Of a stretch of DNA of 64,000 nt, positions 28,075 through 35,941 are shown in pieces. The DNA is from Mucilaginibacter sp. OK268 (GTDB lineage: Bacteria > Bacteroidota > Bacteroidia > Sphingobacteriales > Sphingobacteriaceae). The stretch covers positions 248,001 through 312,000 of the forward strand of contig NZ_FNJV01000007.1 in the NCBI RefSeq assembly GCF_900103125.1, read 5' to 3'. Positions within the stretch are counted from its first letter, which is position 1; every line of letters begins with the position of its first letter. Made by a program: the position numbers and the translations under genes. Under the pieces are notes generated by a model. It saw only the letters and a program-made list of their open reading frames with translations, was not told where the DNA came from and did not search any database.

Positions 28075-29085
28075 ATGGTCGCCAGGAAGAAATTTATCAT
28101 AAAAAATGCAGAAGATGTGCTCAATATCCTGCGCCAGAATAAAAACGTATTTGTCTTCTCTGAATGCGAAATCAACGTCGGTATCAATTTATATGACATT
28201 ATAAAAGATAACGAGGTCGAAGGTATAGAGATTATCTCGGGAATGAATGAAATTCAGCAAACGGATTTAATTTCCGCACGCATAACACCGGGCCTATACA
28301 TCACTAATGTGAAATTTACCAAATCTTTTGGCGTTGTCAACTCTCTCCTAAGCGGCCCCGTTTTAATTAACAATGTAATTTTTGAAAAGGGGCTACAATT
28401 TCATCATAATGAATTTAGAGAACGTGTGAATTTTACGGAGATCGATGTTAAAGGTGAGGCATCTTTTACAAGTACCCTTGCCCGCAGCACATTTTCCGTA
28501 ACAAAGTCTATGCTTCCTTTGATGAAGCCGGGTTTTAAATATTCTTTATTTGAGCAGGATGTGTTTTTACACGATTGCACTTTCCCTAAAGGTTTGGATT
28601 TAAGCTCATGCCACTTTAATCAAAAATTGGAAATAAATCATGGCCAAATAGCAGGATTATTAAACGTTTCAAATTGCAAACTGGGGAGTTTTATTTTGAC
28701 TGGCGATTTTAATGGTGAACAAAAGATTACTGTTAAAGAGATTGATATGGGTTACACTATTTTTCGGCAACAGGTTCAGTTGCATAATTTGAAACTGGAA
28801 GGATCATTGCTTGGTGCAAGAGCAGTTTTTGAAAAGGAATTGTATATTGATCATAGTGTTTTCGGTGGAAAGGTTCTTTTTTCCGCTATGACAGCTATGG
28901 GTATTATCATGGTCGAACAATGTCATTTCAAAGGAGATCTAAGCTTTTCTCATTCGTTATTAAATAAAGTACTGTCAATTACTAAAACAATTTACCACGG
29001 TGGTAGCTATTCCCGATATCGCTATACCGAATTATTACGCTACCGCACGTGCGGACACCGAACAGGTGTTGGGTGTGGTGGGTAA
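28075..29085 (+). CDS. Pentapeptide-repeat-like protein, C-terminus replaced at a recombination junction
   Basis: After about 60 N-terminal residues the protein is built of short repeated strands with a phenylalanine or leucine every five to ten residues (VNFTEIDVKGEASF; FLHDCTFPKGLDLSSCHF; VEQCHFKGDLSFSHSLL), pointing to a right-handed beta-helix. The last 30 residues or so, from about SRYRYTELLRYRTCG, are not native: they are the DUF932 gene at 29000-29860 read in another frame. The true 3' end was therefore lost near 28,997. Whether the truncated protein functions is unknown. It is paired with the unknown gene upstream. Confidence 0.7.
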   Translation: MVARKKFIIKNAEDVLNILRQNKNVFVFSECEINVGINLYDIIKDNEVEGIEIISGMNEIQQTDLISARITPGLYITNVKFTKSFGVVNSLLSGPVLINNVIFEKGLQFHHNEFRERVNFTEIDVKGEASFTSTLARSTFSVTKSMLPLMKPGFKYSLFEQDVFLHDCTFPKGLDLSSCHFNQKLEINHGQIAGLLNVSNCKLGSFILTGDFNGEQKITVKEIDMGYTIFRQQVQLHNLKLEGSLLGARAVFEKELYIDHSVFGGKVLFSAMTAMGIIMVEQCHFKGDLSFSHSLLNKVLSITKTIYHGGSYSRYRYTELLRYRTCGHRTGVGCGG

Positions 29086-29860
29086 TGATTATGAGGTGGT
29101 ACAAAACCGGGATGCCTTTAGCTTTTTTGATGCCATTGTAGGTGGCGGGGATGGCATTTTATATGAGACTGCCGGGGCTTTAGGCAAAGGGGAGCGCATA
29201 TTTATCACTGCAAAACTACCCGGTTATATCAGGATAGGGAGGGGTGATCTCATTGAGAAATACGTTTTCCTGACCACTTCCCACGATGGTTATGGCAGCA
29301 TAACCGCGGCGTTTACGCCGACACGGGTTTGCTGCAACAATACGCTTCATGCTGCCCTGAATAACATGACCAACGCTGTAAAGATCCGTCATACCCAAAA
29401 CGCACAGGAGCGTTTGAAACAGGCGCATAAGGTCATGGGCATCTCCAATACCCTTTCCGGTCAACTAGATGGCCTATTTAACCGTTGGTCACAAGTCAGG
29501 ATAAGCGACAAAGAAGTGTTACGGTTGGTACAACAGGCGATGGCCCCCAGCAAAGAGGTATTGCAAAATGTGTTGGACGAGAATATAGACGAGTACTCCA
29601 GTCACTTTTTGAACACCGTGGAAAAAGTATGTGAATTTGCGTTCAGTCACCCCACACAGCAGACCGATACCACGAGAGGAACTCTTTTCGGGGCTTACAA
29701 CGCCATCAGTGGTTATCTGCAAAATGTAAGGACCTACAAAAGTGAAGATGTGAAATTGAAGTCCATCCTATTCGGCAGTGGATTTAATAAAACCCAATCG
29801 GCGTTCAACCTGTGCCAGGAATTTGAAAAGCGGGGTGGAACGGTATTTGAAATGAATTAA
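29000..29860 (+). pseudogene. DUF932 (phage/plasmid-like TIGR03299) gene, 5'-truncated
   Basis: The frame encodes the C-terminal two thirds of a DUF932 protein, with typical segments ADTEQVLGVVGNDYEVVQN, VFLTTSHDGYGSITAAFTP and RVCCNNTLHAAL. Family members normally have about 90 residues before the segment IPDIAIPNYYAT, with which the homologous part opens here. Upstream, the same frame reaches a stop at 28961 and belongs to a different gene. No ATG is available, only GTG at 29000. These proteins are common on Bacteroidetes conjugative elements and plasmids, so this is probably a relic of such an element. Confidence 0.8.
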
Positions 29861-29930
29861 TCAGCGGAGTGAATATTCCCTTTTTGTTTAATCTTAGAAT
29901 TTTAGCTAATCAGATACCACTATTTTAAAT

Positions 29931-29970
29931 ACACAAAAGCCTGCAAAATTTATTTTGCAGGCTTTTGTGT
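29931..29970. terminator. Strong stem-loop terminator after the DUF932 remnant
   Basis: Arms of 18 bases (beginning ACACAAAAGCC and ending GGCTTTTGTGT) pair perfectly around the loop TTTA. It marks the right limit of the disturbed segment, just before the promoter of the NRAMP-like gene. Confidence 0.8.
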
Positions 29971-30009
29971 GGTTTTGAAGGAGCGAAGAGTTATGATTCG
30001 TATTAATAT

Positions 30010-30043
30010 TGATTGACGGCATTTCATTTCATGACAAGCATCA
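30010..30043 (+). promoter_or_regulatory. Tandem dyad operator upstream of the NRAMP-like gene
   Basis: TGATTGACGGCA (30010-30021) and TGACAAGCATCA (30032-30043) have centres 22 bp apart. A TATCTTTA element follows at 30067-30074, 29.5 bp from the proximal centre. This is the leftmost instance of the architecture repeated across the island. Binding by a Crp/Fnr-type regulator is inferred from the TGAY-N4-RTCA dyad. Confidence 0.65.
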
Positions 30044-30094
30044 CCATTTGCAAAACATTTATCCGGTATCTTTATATAAAACGGATGAAGTCAT

Positions 30095-31396
30095 ATGAAT
30101 CTAAAGCCGATTACTAAACGACCTAAAAATAAATTAATCCGGTTTTTGAGGATTTTGGGGCCCGGCCTTACTACGGGGGCTGCCGATGATGATCCGTCTG
30201 GTATCGCTACCTATTCTCAAACGGGGGCCCAGTTTGGTTATGGACAATTGTGGACCGCCTTGTATATGCTCCCGTTTATGATCGCCGTTCAGGAAGCCTG
30301 CGCGCGTATCGGGATGGTAACAGGCAGGGGCATTGCCTCTGTTGTTAAACTACATTATAATAAAACGGTATTGTACGGAGTTGTGGCTTTGGTGCTTGTT
30401 GCCAACGTGATCAATATCGGTGCCGATATTGGTGCTATGGCATCGGCAGCACAGCTGCTCGTGCCGATCCCTTTTGTGATACTGACCTTATTTTTTACGA
30501 TCATTATCCTTTTATTAGAGATATTTACCAATTACCATACGTATTCCAGGATATTGAAATGGCTCGCGCTGGCCTTATTGGCCTATCCTATAACCTTGTT
30601 CATTATACACCAGCCCTGGGCTACGGTGATGAAGGCAACATTTATTCCTCATTTTGAATTTACATTTAGTTTCCTCTTCATCATTACTGGGGTTTTAGGG
30701 ACGACGATATCACCTTATATGTTCTTTTGGGAAGCGTCGCAGGAAGTGGAGGAGGAAAAGGAGCATAATAAGCTGATGGATGGAAAGCCGGTGATCAGCA
30801 ACGCTGCCATCAGGAATATGCGCATTGATAACAGTTCGGGGATGTTGTTTTCTGAATTTGCGACTTGGAGCATTATTGTTGTTGGTGCAACCGTCCTGCA
30901 TCAAAGTGGTATCACGGATGTAAAAACAGCCGCTGATGCCGCGAAGGCGCTGGAGCCACTGGTGCATAGCTTTCCCCATGCCGGATTCCTGACTAAACTG
31001 ATTTTCTCTGTCGGCATCATTGGTTTGGGCTTGCTGGCGGTGCCTGTTTTGTCGGGCTCAGCGGCTTATGCCGTTTGTGAGGCTTTTGCCTGGGATTCAG
31101 GTTTGAATCTTAAATGGAATCGTGCCAAAGCTTTTTATCTGGTCATTTGTGTAGCTACGCTCATCGGCCTGCTGATCAATTTTATTGGGATTGACCCGGT
31201 GAAAGCATTAGTTTATGCCGCAGTATTAAACGGGGTTGCCGCGGTGCCTCTTTTATTTTTAATAGTCAGGATATCCGGTAATAAAAAGATTATGGGCGAT
31301 TATAAAAACGGCAATTTATCCAATATACTGCTTTGGTTTACTTTTTTGGCCATGGGTGCGGCAGCAATCGCAATGTTTTACACGATATTTAAATAA
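30095..31396 (+). CDS. NRAMP/SLC11-family divalent metal transporter-like protein
   Basis: A 433-residue membrane protein with about eleven hydrophobic helices. Helix 1 carries TGAADDDPSGIATYS with the conserved Asp-Pro at residues 33-34, but the usual D-P-G-N reads D-P-S-G. Helix 6 reads GTTISPYMFFWEAS (residues 202-215), where manganese/iron NRAMPs have M-P-H; the metal-coordinating methionine is Ser206 here. The family is thus clear, but the ion preference may be shifted, for example toward magnesium, or the protein may not be a classic Mn/Fe importer. It is the first gene of the island with the tandem dyad promoter. Confidence 0.88.
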   Translation: MNLKPITKRPKNKLIRFLRILGPGLTTGAADDDPSGIATYSQTGAQFGYGQLWTALYMLPFMIAVQEACARIGMVTGRGIASVVKLHYNKTVLYGVVALVLVANVINIGADIGAMASAAQLLVPIPFVILTLFFTIIILLLEIFTNYHTYSRILKWLALALLAYPITLFIIHQPWATVMKATFIPHFEFTFSFLFIITGVLGTTISPYMFFWEASQEVEEEKEHNKLMDGKPVISNAAIRNMRIDNSSGMLFSEFATWSIIVVGATVLHQSGITDVKTAADAAKALEPLVHSFPHAGFLTKLIFSVGIIGLGLLAVPVLSGSAAYAVCEAFAWDSGLNLKWNRAKAFYLVICVATLIGLLINFIGIDPVKALVYAAVLNGVAAVPLLFLIVRISGNKKIMGDYKNGNLSNILLWFTFLAMGAAAIAMFYTIFK

Positions 31397-31412
31397 CGCG
31401 GTAATAAATAGG

Positions 31413-31769
31413 TCAAAATTGCTTTCTCAGGCGTTTCTTCTTTTGAGGGGTATCCGGCCTTTCAACTTTGATGTAGCGAGTTGTGGCGAGGGCGGGTCTA
31501 TTGCTATCGCTGCCTGAATTTCCTTTTTCAACGGGGGTAAGGTTTACAGTTAGATGCCTATCCCCACTTGGCATCCCGTTTAAAGCGCTGACAGCTCTTT
31601 CAGCATCTCTTAGGTTTCCCATTTCCAGGAATGCGTATCCTTTACATTTCCTGGTAACCTTATCCCGGACGATCTTAACGGTGCTGACTTCGCCAAAGGG
31701 GCTGAAAAGCTAGATTAACTCCAATTCCTTTATTTCTAAGGGAAAGCCGGATACAAATAACTTAATCAT
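31413..31769 (-). pseudogene. RRM-type RNA-binding protein gene interrupted by an in-frame TAG
   Basis: From the ATG at 31769 the frame encodes a typical single-RRM protein: RNP2-like KLFVSGFP at residues 3-10 and RNP1-like KGYAFLEM further on, then a basic tail ending KKKRLRKQF. Codon 20 (31710-31712) is TAG, where a glutamine codon CAG or similar is expected in ELELI-LFSPFGEV. Everything after it is open to 31413. It is either a recent nonsense mutation or a read-through or sequencing artefact. A shorter product from a downstream start would lack the first RRM strand. It lies divergent from the BON gene and may share its operators. Confidence 0.8.
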
Positions 31770-31831
31770 AAATAATCTTAACACCTGATGTAAATACAAA
31801 GTGAAGATAGTAAATCATGTTGTAACGGTTT

Positions 31832-31865
31832 TGACCAGGATCAGCAAAAAGAATGATGGCTGTCA
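31832..31865. promoter_or_regulatory. Tandem dyad operator between the RRM relic and the BON gene
   Basis: Two full-consensus dyads, TGACCAGGATCA (31832-31843) and TGATGGCTGTCA (31854-31865), have centres 22 bp apart. TTCCTTTG at 31889-31896 lies 29.5 bp from the proximal centre, followed by the BON start at 31935. The pair could also serve the minus-strand RRM gene. Confidence 0.7.
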
Positions 31866-31934
31866 TGGAAGCGGAATGCCATAAGCTGTTCCTTTGAGCA
31901 ACAAATATTAATAAACTTTTAAATTTTTATTGTG

Positions 31935-32606
31935 ATGAAAACAGATATTCAAATTCAAAAAGATGTAATGGATGAAATTACATGGCTCCCTTTTTTACAT
32001 GCCGCTGAAATCGGCGTAGCCGTAAAAAATGGTGTGGTAACCCTGTCAGGGCAAGTAGATACGTACAGTAAAAAAATCGCTGCGGAAAATGCGGCAAAAA
32101 AAATCAGTGGCGTAAAAGCTGTCGCCGAAGATATCCAGGTGGGTGTATCGCCTATCTATCGTAAAACTGATGCGGAAATCGCCGAAGCTGCATTAAATGC
32201 ACTAAAATGGAATACAGCGGTACAGGACGAGAAGGTAAAGATCAAGGTTGAAAATGGCGTGGTGACCCTGCAGGGAGAGGTAGAATGGGCGTTTCAACGC
32301 AACAATGCTAAAACAGCTATTGAGAACCTGACCGGGGTACGTTCCATTGTTAACCTGATTGAAATTGAGCCCAAGATTTCCGCGTTTGAACTGGAGCAAA
32401 AAATCAGTGCGGCATTCCGTCGCAACGCCAATATCGATGCCGGAAGGGTTAACGTAGCAGTCAATGGCAGCAAGGTAATACTCACCGGCCGGGTAAGTAC
32501 ACTAACTGAAAAGGATGAAGCTGAAAATGCCGTATGGGCCGCTCCCGGAGTTTACAGTGTGGAAAGCAAGCTGACAGTCGAAGAGCCAGAAGGCATCTTA
32601 ATGTAA
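31935..32606 (+). CDS. Triple BON-domain protein
   Basis: A protein of 223 residues from the ATG at 31935 (a GTG lies one codon earlier). Three BON domains of about 65 residues each follow one another, with typical strands GVVTLSGQVDTYSKK, GVVTLQGEVEWAFQR and SKVILTGRVSTLTEK. There is no signal peptide, so it is probably cytoplasmic, unlike OsmY-type periplasmic BON proteins. BON domains bind phospholipid or other ligands and are usual in osmotic and stationary-phase stress genes. It is paralogous to the BON protein at 51548. Confidence 0.93.
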   Translation: MKTDIQIQKDVMDEITWLPFLHAAEIGVAVKNGVVTLSGQVDTYSKKIAAENAAKKISGVKAVAEDIQVGVSPIYRKTDAEIAEAALNALKWNTAVQDEKVKIKVENGVVTLQGEVEWAFQRNNAKTAIENLTGVRSIVNLIEIEPKISAFELEQKISAAFRRNANIDAGRVNVAVNGSKVILTGRVSTLTEKDEAENAVWAAPGVYSVESKLTVEEPEGILM

Positions 32607-32628
32607 GAGATCGGATGCATTAATTTTT

Positions 32629-32659
32629 ACAGGGATTGTCTTCAAATGACAGTCCCTGT
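32629..32659. terminator. Stem-loop between convergent BON and patatin genes
   Basis: Arms ACAGGGATTGTC and GACAGTCCCTGT (one T-G pair) surround a 7-base loop and are followed by T-rich DNA. It lies between converging genes and probably terminates the BON transcript. Confidence 0.7.
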
Positions 32660-32686
32660 TTTCGTTTAATAAAATTCTGTCTATGT

Positions 32687-33460
32687 TCACTTCTTCCTAG
32701 GGTCAACCCAGGTCTTCAACAATTCTTTTTGTTTCAAAACGGCATCATAGCCGGCTTTAAAAAGCTGATCAGCATGCCTCATGTCGAACATTTGGTGGCC
32801 CTGTAGTTCAGGTTCCAGAAAAATGTCACACTGGAGGGCATGCGCGGCCACTGTATTGGCCACGGCCAGGTGAAAGCTTTTTTCCAGCACCTGGAATCTT
32901 CCCAATTGTTCCGGATGATCATGGTAAAGTTTATTTACATGACTGCCGAGTATCTTACGACACTTGTCTCTGATACAATCCACCGGCAGATTGTCCCGGA
33001 CGCCACCATCGACCAGGTAACGCTGGCCAAATTTAACGGGTGTGAACAGACCCGGTACAGATGACGAGCCAATAAGGACCGGATACAATTGTCCTTCAGA
33101 AAAGGTAACCGATTCGCCGCTGCCGATATCTGTGGCGGTAACATATAAAGGGATTTGCAATTGATCAAAGCTATCGTGCGGTATACTTTCCTTTAATAAT
33201 TTGCCAAGACCGGCCGGAGTAAAAAGCCCGGAGGGAGATAAGATCATCCTGACCAGACTGGTGGAAGTATGGGTTTTAACCATTTCCAGGATATGTTCCG
33301 GGGAATGTCCTGCCGCATATAAAGCGCCAATTAACGCACCGGCGCTTACCCCGGAAAGAATATCCGGCCGGATACCGATTTCATCAAGCCCCTGTAATAC
33401 GCCTAAATGGGCGATACCGCGAGCCCCTCCTCCGGATAATACTACTCCAATTCCAAGCAT
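32687..33460 (-). CDS. Patatin-like phospholipase
   Basis: A 257-residue patatin-family acyl hydrolase. The oxyanion motif GGGARG is at residues 10-15, the nucleophile Ser39 is in GVSAG, and the dyad aspartate is Asp151 in VDGGVRDN. There is no signal peptide, so it acts in the cytoplasm or at the inner membrane face. It is shorter than the outer-membrane-linked patatins and resembles RssA-type proteins. I found no good dyad pair upstream, so it may lie outside the shared regulon. It probably hydrolyses phospholipids or lysophospholipids. Confidence 0.93.
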   Translation of the reverse strand: MLGIGVVLSGGGARGIAHLGVLQGLDEIGIRPDILSGVSAGALIGALYAAGHSPEHILEMVKTHTSTSLVRMILSPSGLFTPAGLGKLLKESIPHDSFDQLQIPLYVTATDIGSGESVTFSEGQLYPVLIGSSSVPGLFTPVKFGQRYLVDGGVRDNLPVDCIRDKCRKILGSHVNKLYHDHPEQLGRFQVLEKSFHLAVANTVAAHALQCDIFLEPELQGHQMFDMRHADQLFKAGYDAVLKQKELLKTWVDPRKK

Positions 33461-33753
33461 GGCTCAAGATAATAATTTATATACCAATCTGAGACATGCG
33501 CGATATGCGGCAAAATATAACCCGTAAGTATGGCTGTAGCCTACCTGGGCAATGCCCGTGATCCTTATGAAAAAAGCGGGCAATGCATTGGACAATTGTC
33601 GACATCTCTATTTCCAATAAATAACAAAGGACCGTGACTGATCATCCTTGGTTATATTTAAACAAAGTAGTACAACCGCCTGGAATATGCTTATCTTTAT
33701 TTACTTTATTCAGATGCCAAAAGTTTGATCATCAGGTAAATAATTCATCGTTT

Positions 33754-34128
33754 ATGCCCACCACGATATTGTTTATTGAAGATAATACAGATATCAGGGA
33801 GAATACGACAGAACTCCTTGAGCTGGAAGGCTACCAGGTAATTACGGCCGATAATGGTACTGATGGGATTAGTATGGCCAAACTACACCACCCTAATTTG
33901 ATCATTAGTGATGTGGTTATGCGGGGGATGGATGGATTTGAGGTTTTTGAATTGTTACTCCTTGACCACAATACCAGAGATATTCCCTTCATTTTCACCT
34001 CAGCGATGTCGGAAAGATCACATATGGAAAAGGCGTTATCCATCGGTTATTGTAATTATCTGGTCAAACCTTATGACGATAAAGATCTGTTCCTGATCAT
34101 AGAGAAGGTTCTGGGATTTCCACGCTAA
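33754..34128 (+). CDS. Single-domain (CheY-like) response regulator
   Basis: A receiver domain of 124 residues from the ATG at 33754 (MPTTILFIEDNTD); the GTG at 33634 gives an implausible extension. It has the acidic pair EDN, phospho-acceptor Asp in LIISDVVMRG, a Thr/Ser switch in FIFTSAMS and lysine in NYLVKPYDD. There is no output domain and no histidine kinase in the window, so it is an orphan. It may signal by protein contact within the stress island. Confidence 0.92.
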   Translation: MPTTILFIEDNTDIRENTTELLELEGYQVITADNGTDGISMAKLHHPNLIISDVVMRGMDGFEVFELLLLDHNTRDIPFIFTSAMSERSHMEKALSIGYCNYLVKPYDDKDLFLIIEKVLGFPR

Positions 34129-34146
34129 CTTATTTCACTAAAAATA

Positions 34147-34180
34147 TGCTGTAAATCAAATTTCGACATGACGACAGTCA
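34147..34180 (+). promoter_or_regulatory. Tandem dyad operator upstream of the first Usp gene
   Basis: TGCTGTAAATCA (34147-34158) and TGACGACAGTCA (34169-34180) have centres 22 bp apart. CATATTTG at 34204-34211 lies 29.5 bp from the proximal centre, and the gene starts at 34271. Confidence 0.7.
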
Positions 34181-34270
34181 TCGCCGGGAAACAACGTATT
34201 GGTCATATTTGTCTGACAACCTCGCGTAATGAGGAAAAACAAAGGCTTAACGTTTAAACCAATTTTTATT

Positions 34271-35137
34271 ATGAAAAAGATCCTTGTACTAACCGACTAT
34301 ACAGATAATTCGGATCATGCTGCTGCTGCAGCCGTTCCATTGTGCGCGAAGCTGAATGCGAATATTTTATTGTTCAACACTTTTATCAGCCAACCCGTTC
34401 TGTCCGAGTTTGGCGGAACACCTTATGCTGTGGAGCAGATGATCTGGGTGGACGAAAGCAAGGGCAAAATTACTTATCTGAAGGAGAACCTGGAGAAACT
34501 GGCTACGGAGATCCCGCGTGGAGCACACCGGCCAAGCATCAGTAGCCAGCGGGAAGAGGGAAGCTTGGAGTATCAACTGAAGTTCCTGCTGGAAAGAAGG
34601 GATATCGAACTCATTATTATGGGTGCACGCTCCGGCACAACCATGGAACATCTGTTGATCGGCAGTGATACCAGTACGGTGATCGATCAAACGAACCGGC
34701 CGGTTTTGATTATTCCCGAAAGCACTGATCTTAAAAAGATAAAAAAGGTTACGATTGCCTGCGACTTTGATGAGGGCGATCTGCATGCGGTGCATTACCT
34801 CACCAAACTCGGTCGCCTTTTAAATTTTCACCTGGAAATCCTGCATGTATCTCTTTGGGGCCATGATGACGCCCGTGAAATAGAAATGAGAAATAAATTT
34901 TCCAATCGCGTGAAAAGATACCGGTACCCTGATATATCGTATCAGAATATCTCCGGCAAGGAATTGCCCGCCCGCCTGAACCGCCATTGTGAAGAGAACG
35001 GTTCTGACCTGCTTGTCCTGGTGCATGATCAGCATAGTTTTTTGAACAGGATATTTAAAGGGAGTCATACCCGTGATCAGTTAAAACACCAGCAAATACC
35101 GGTGATGATGATCCCGGCAGGTATGGAAGACAGGTAA
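34271..35137 (+). CDS. Tandem-domain universal stress protein (UspA family)
   Basis: A protein of 288 residues with two Usp domains. The start at 34271 (MKKILVLTDYTD) matches the family; the frame extends to 34229 without resemblance. The first domain has the ATP-binding G-2x-G-9x-G-S/T pattern as GARSGTTMEHLLIGSDTS. The second ends FKGSHTRDQLKHQQIPVMM. This is one of four tandem-domain Usp proteins in the window. Such proteins accumulate on growth arrest and anoxia and may bind ATP or AMP. Confidence 0.94.
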   Translation: MKKILVLTDYTDNSDHAAAAAVPLCAKLNANILLFNTFISQPVLSEFGGTPYAVEQMIWVDESKGKITYLKENLEKLATEIPRGAHRPSISSQREEGSLEYQLKFLLERRDIELIIMGARSGTTMEHLLIGSDTSTVIDQTNRPVLIIPESTDLKKIKKVTIACDFDEGDLHAVHYLTKLGRLLNFHLEILHVSLWGHDDAREIEMRNKFSNRVKRYRYPDISYQNISGKELPARLNRHCEENGSDLLVLVHDQHSFLNRIFKGSHTRDQLKHQQIPVMMIPAGMEDR

Positions 35138-35153
35138 AATACAATATATCGTG

Positions 35154-35189
35154 AAAGCCGCGGAAAATTTAATTCCCGCGGCTTTTTTA
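35154..35189 (+). terminator. Rho-independent terminator after Usp
   Basis: Arms AAAGCCGCGG and CCGCGGCTTT around a 12-base AT-rich loop are followed by a T run. It lies 17 bp after the Usp stop codon. Confidence 0.85.
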
Positions 35190-35295
35190 TGGACCCGGCA
35201 TTTTTTTTAAAGAGATTTAATGAAAAAGCCGGGTTTCTTGTAAGGAACCTGGCTTGTACTCGGGATGTGACTTGTCACAACGAAGAGCTTTGCAT

Positions 35296-35676
35296 TTACA
35301 TCCATTCGGCAGCAAACCCGTTGAATTCATGTCGCAATGCCATGAAAAGCTGATCTTCCATGAAATAGTCCTCAGCCAACTGGTTATAAATGGCCACAGC
35401 ATCCCGGTCAACATGACCATCTGATCCGGCCAGTTCATATTGAAGAACTTTCATGTTCTCGTGAATACGGTGTTTCAAGCCATCCAGGTAATCACGATGG
35501 ATGATGAACTGGTTCTGGAAATGTTCCACTTTTTCGGATACGGCTTTACCCGTATTGTCTGCCGCAATTTCTTCCAGTCTTTCCTGCAGGAAACCCAACT
35601 CAAGTTCATAGAATCCGAGGCCCCTTAACCACGCGTTGTGCGCGAAATTCAAATGTTTTATACTGATCTGTTTCAT
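35296..35676 (-). CDS. Small helical protein, island family member 1
   Basis: A 126-residue, highly helical protein without signal or membrane segment and with heptad-like spacing. Its motif LGFYELELGFLQERL (about residues 20-34) is shared with the proteins at 52218-52613 (LEFYKIETAFLLRLL) and 60687-61118 (LSFLEDEMQFFKNIL), giving L-x-F-x3-E-x2-F-[LF]. No characterised domain is recognised. A four-helix or coiled-coil bundle is likely. It has its own dyad operator upstream and so belongs to the island regulon. Confidence 0.8.
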   Translation of the reverse strand: MKQISIKHLNFAHNAWLRGLGFYELELGFLQERLEEIAADNTGKAVSEKVEHFQNQFIIHRDYLDGLKHRIHENMKVLQYELAGSDGHVDRDAVAIYNQLAEDYFMEDQLFMALRHEFNGFAAEWM

Positions 35677-35711
35677 AGATCAAGGATAGGCAGCTTTTCT
35701 CTCCGAAAAAA

Positions 35712-35745
35712 TGACCGTCGGCATTTTTTGAGGTGATGCTGTCTC
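35712..35745 (-). promoter_or_regulatory. Dyad operator upstream of small helical protein 1
   Basis: TGACCGTCGGCA (35712-35723) is the proximal dyad for the minus-strand gene. A TGAT half-site at 35734-35737 sits in the phase of a second copy 22 bp away. On the minus strand TATCCTTG (35681-35688) follows 29.5 bp from the proximal centre. Confidence 0.5.
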
Positions 35746-35792
35746 AGGATACAAAGGTAAATAAATGGAGATAAACGGGCGTTTCTGTAGAA

Positions 35793-35826
35793 TGAGCAGG
35801 ATCAGCTTTGGTGTTGACCCCGGTCA
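35793..35826 (+). promoter_or_regulatory. Tandem dyad operator upstream of ppsA
   Basis: TGAGCAGGATCA (35793-35804) and TGACCCCGGTCA (35815-35826) have centres exactly 22 bp apart. The expected promoter element is weaker here (GAAATTAG at 35850-35857). The gene starts at 35942, leaving an unusually long leader. Confidence 0.65.
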
Positions 35827-35941
35827 TTATTTAAACAGGGCTTTAAAGGGAAATTAGCTCCGTATTAAAAAAAATGATCAGGCTGTTGTACTTTATATGC
35901 AGGTAAGCCTTCTTCTTTCTAACCATTTATAGCAATTCATT

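Noticed and set aside
28990..29085. C-terminal extension of the pentapeptide-like protein as a genuine domain
   Set aside because: These codons coincide with the DUF932 coding sequence read in another frame, so they are out-of-phase translation.
31483..31713. Plus-strand frame of 76 codons
   Set aside because: It is the antisense of the RRM pseudogene, whose minus-strand reading gives clear RNP motifs.
33559..33570. Near-match TGATCCTTATGA upstream of the patatin and response regulator genes
   Set aside because: It has a mismatch in one half, no partner at 22 bp and no promoter element in phase, so it was not counted as an operator.
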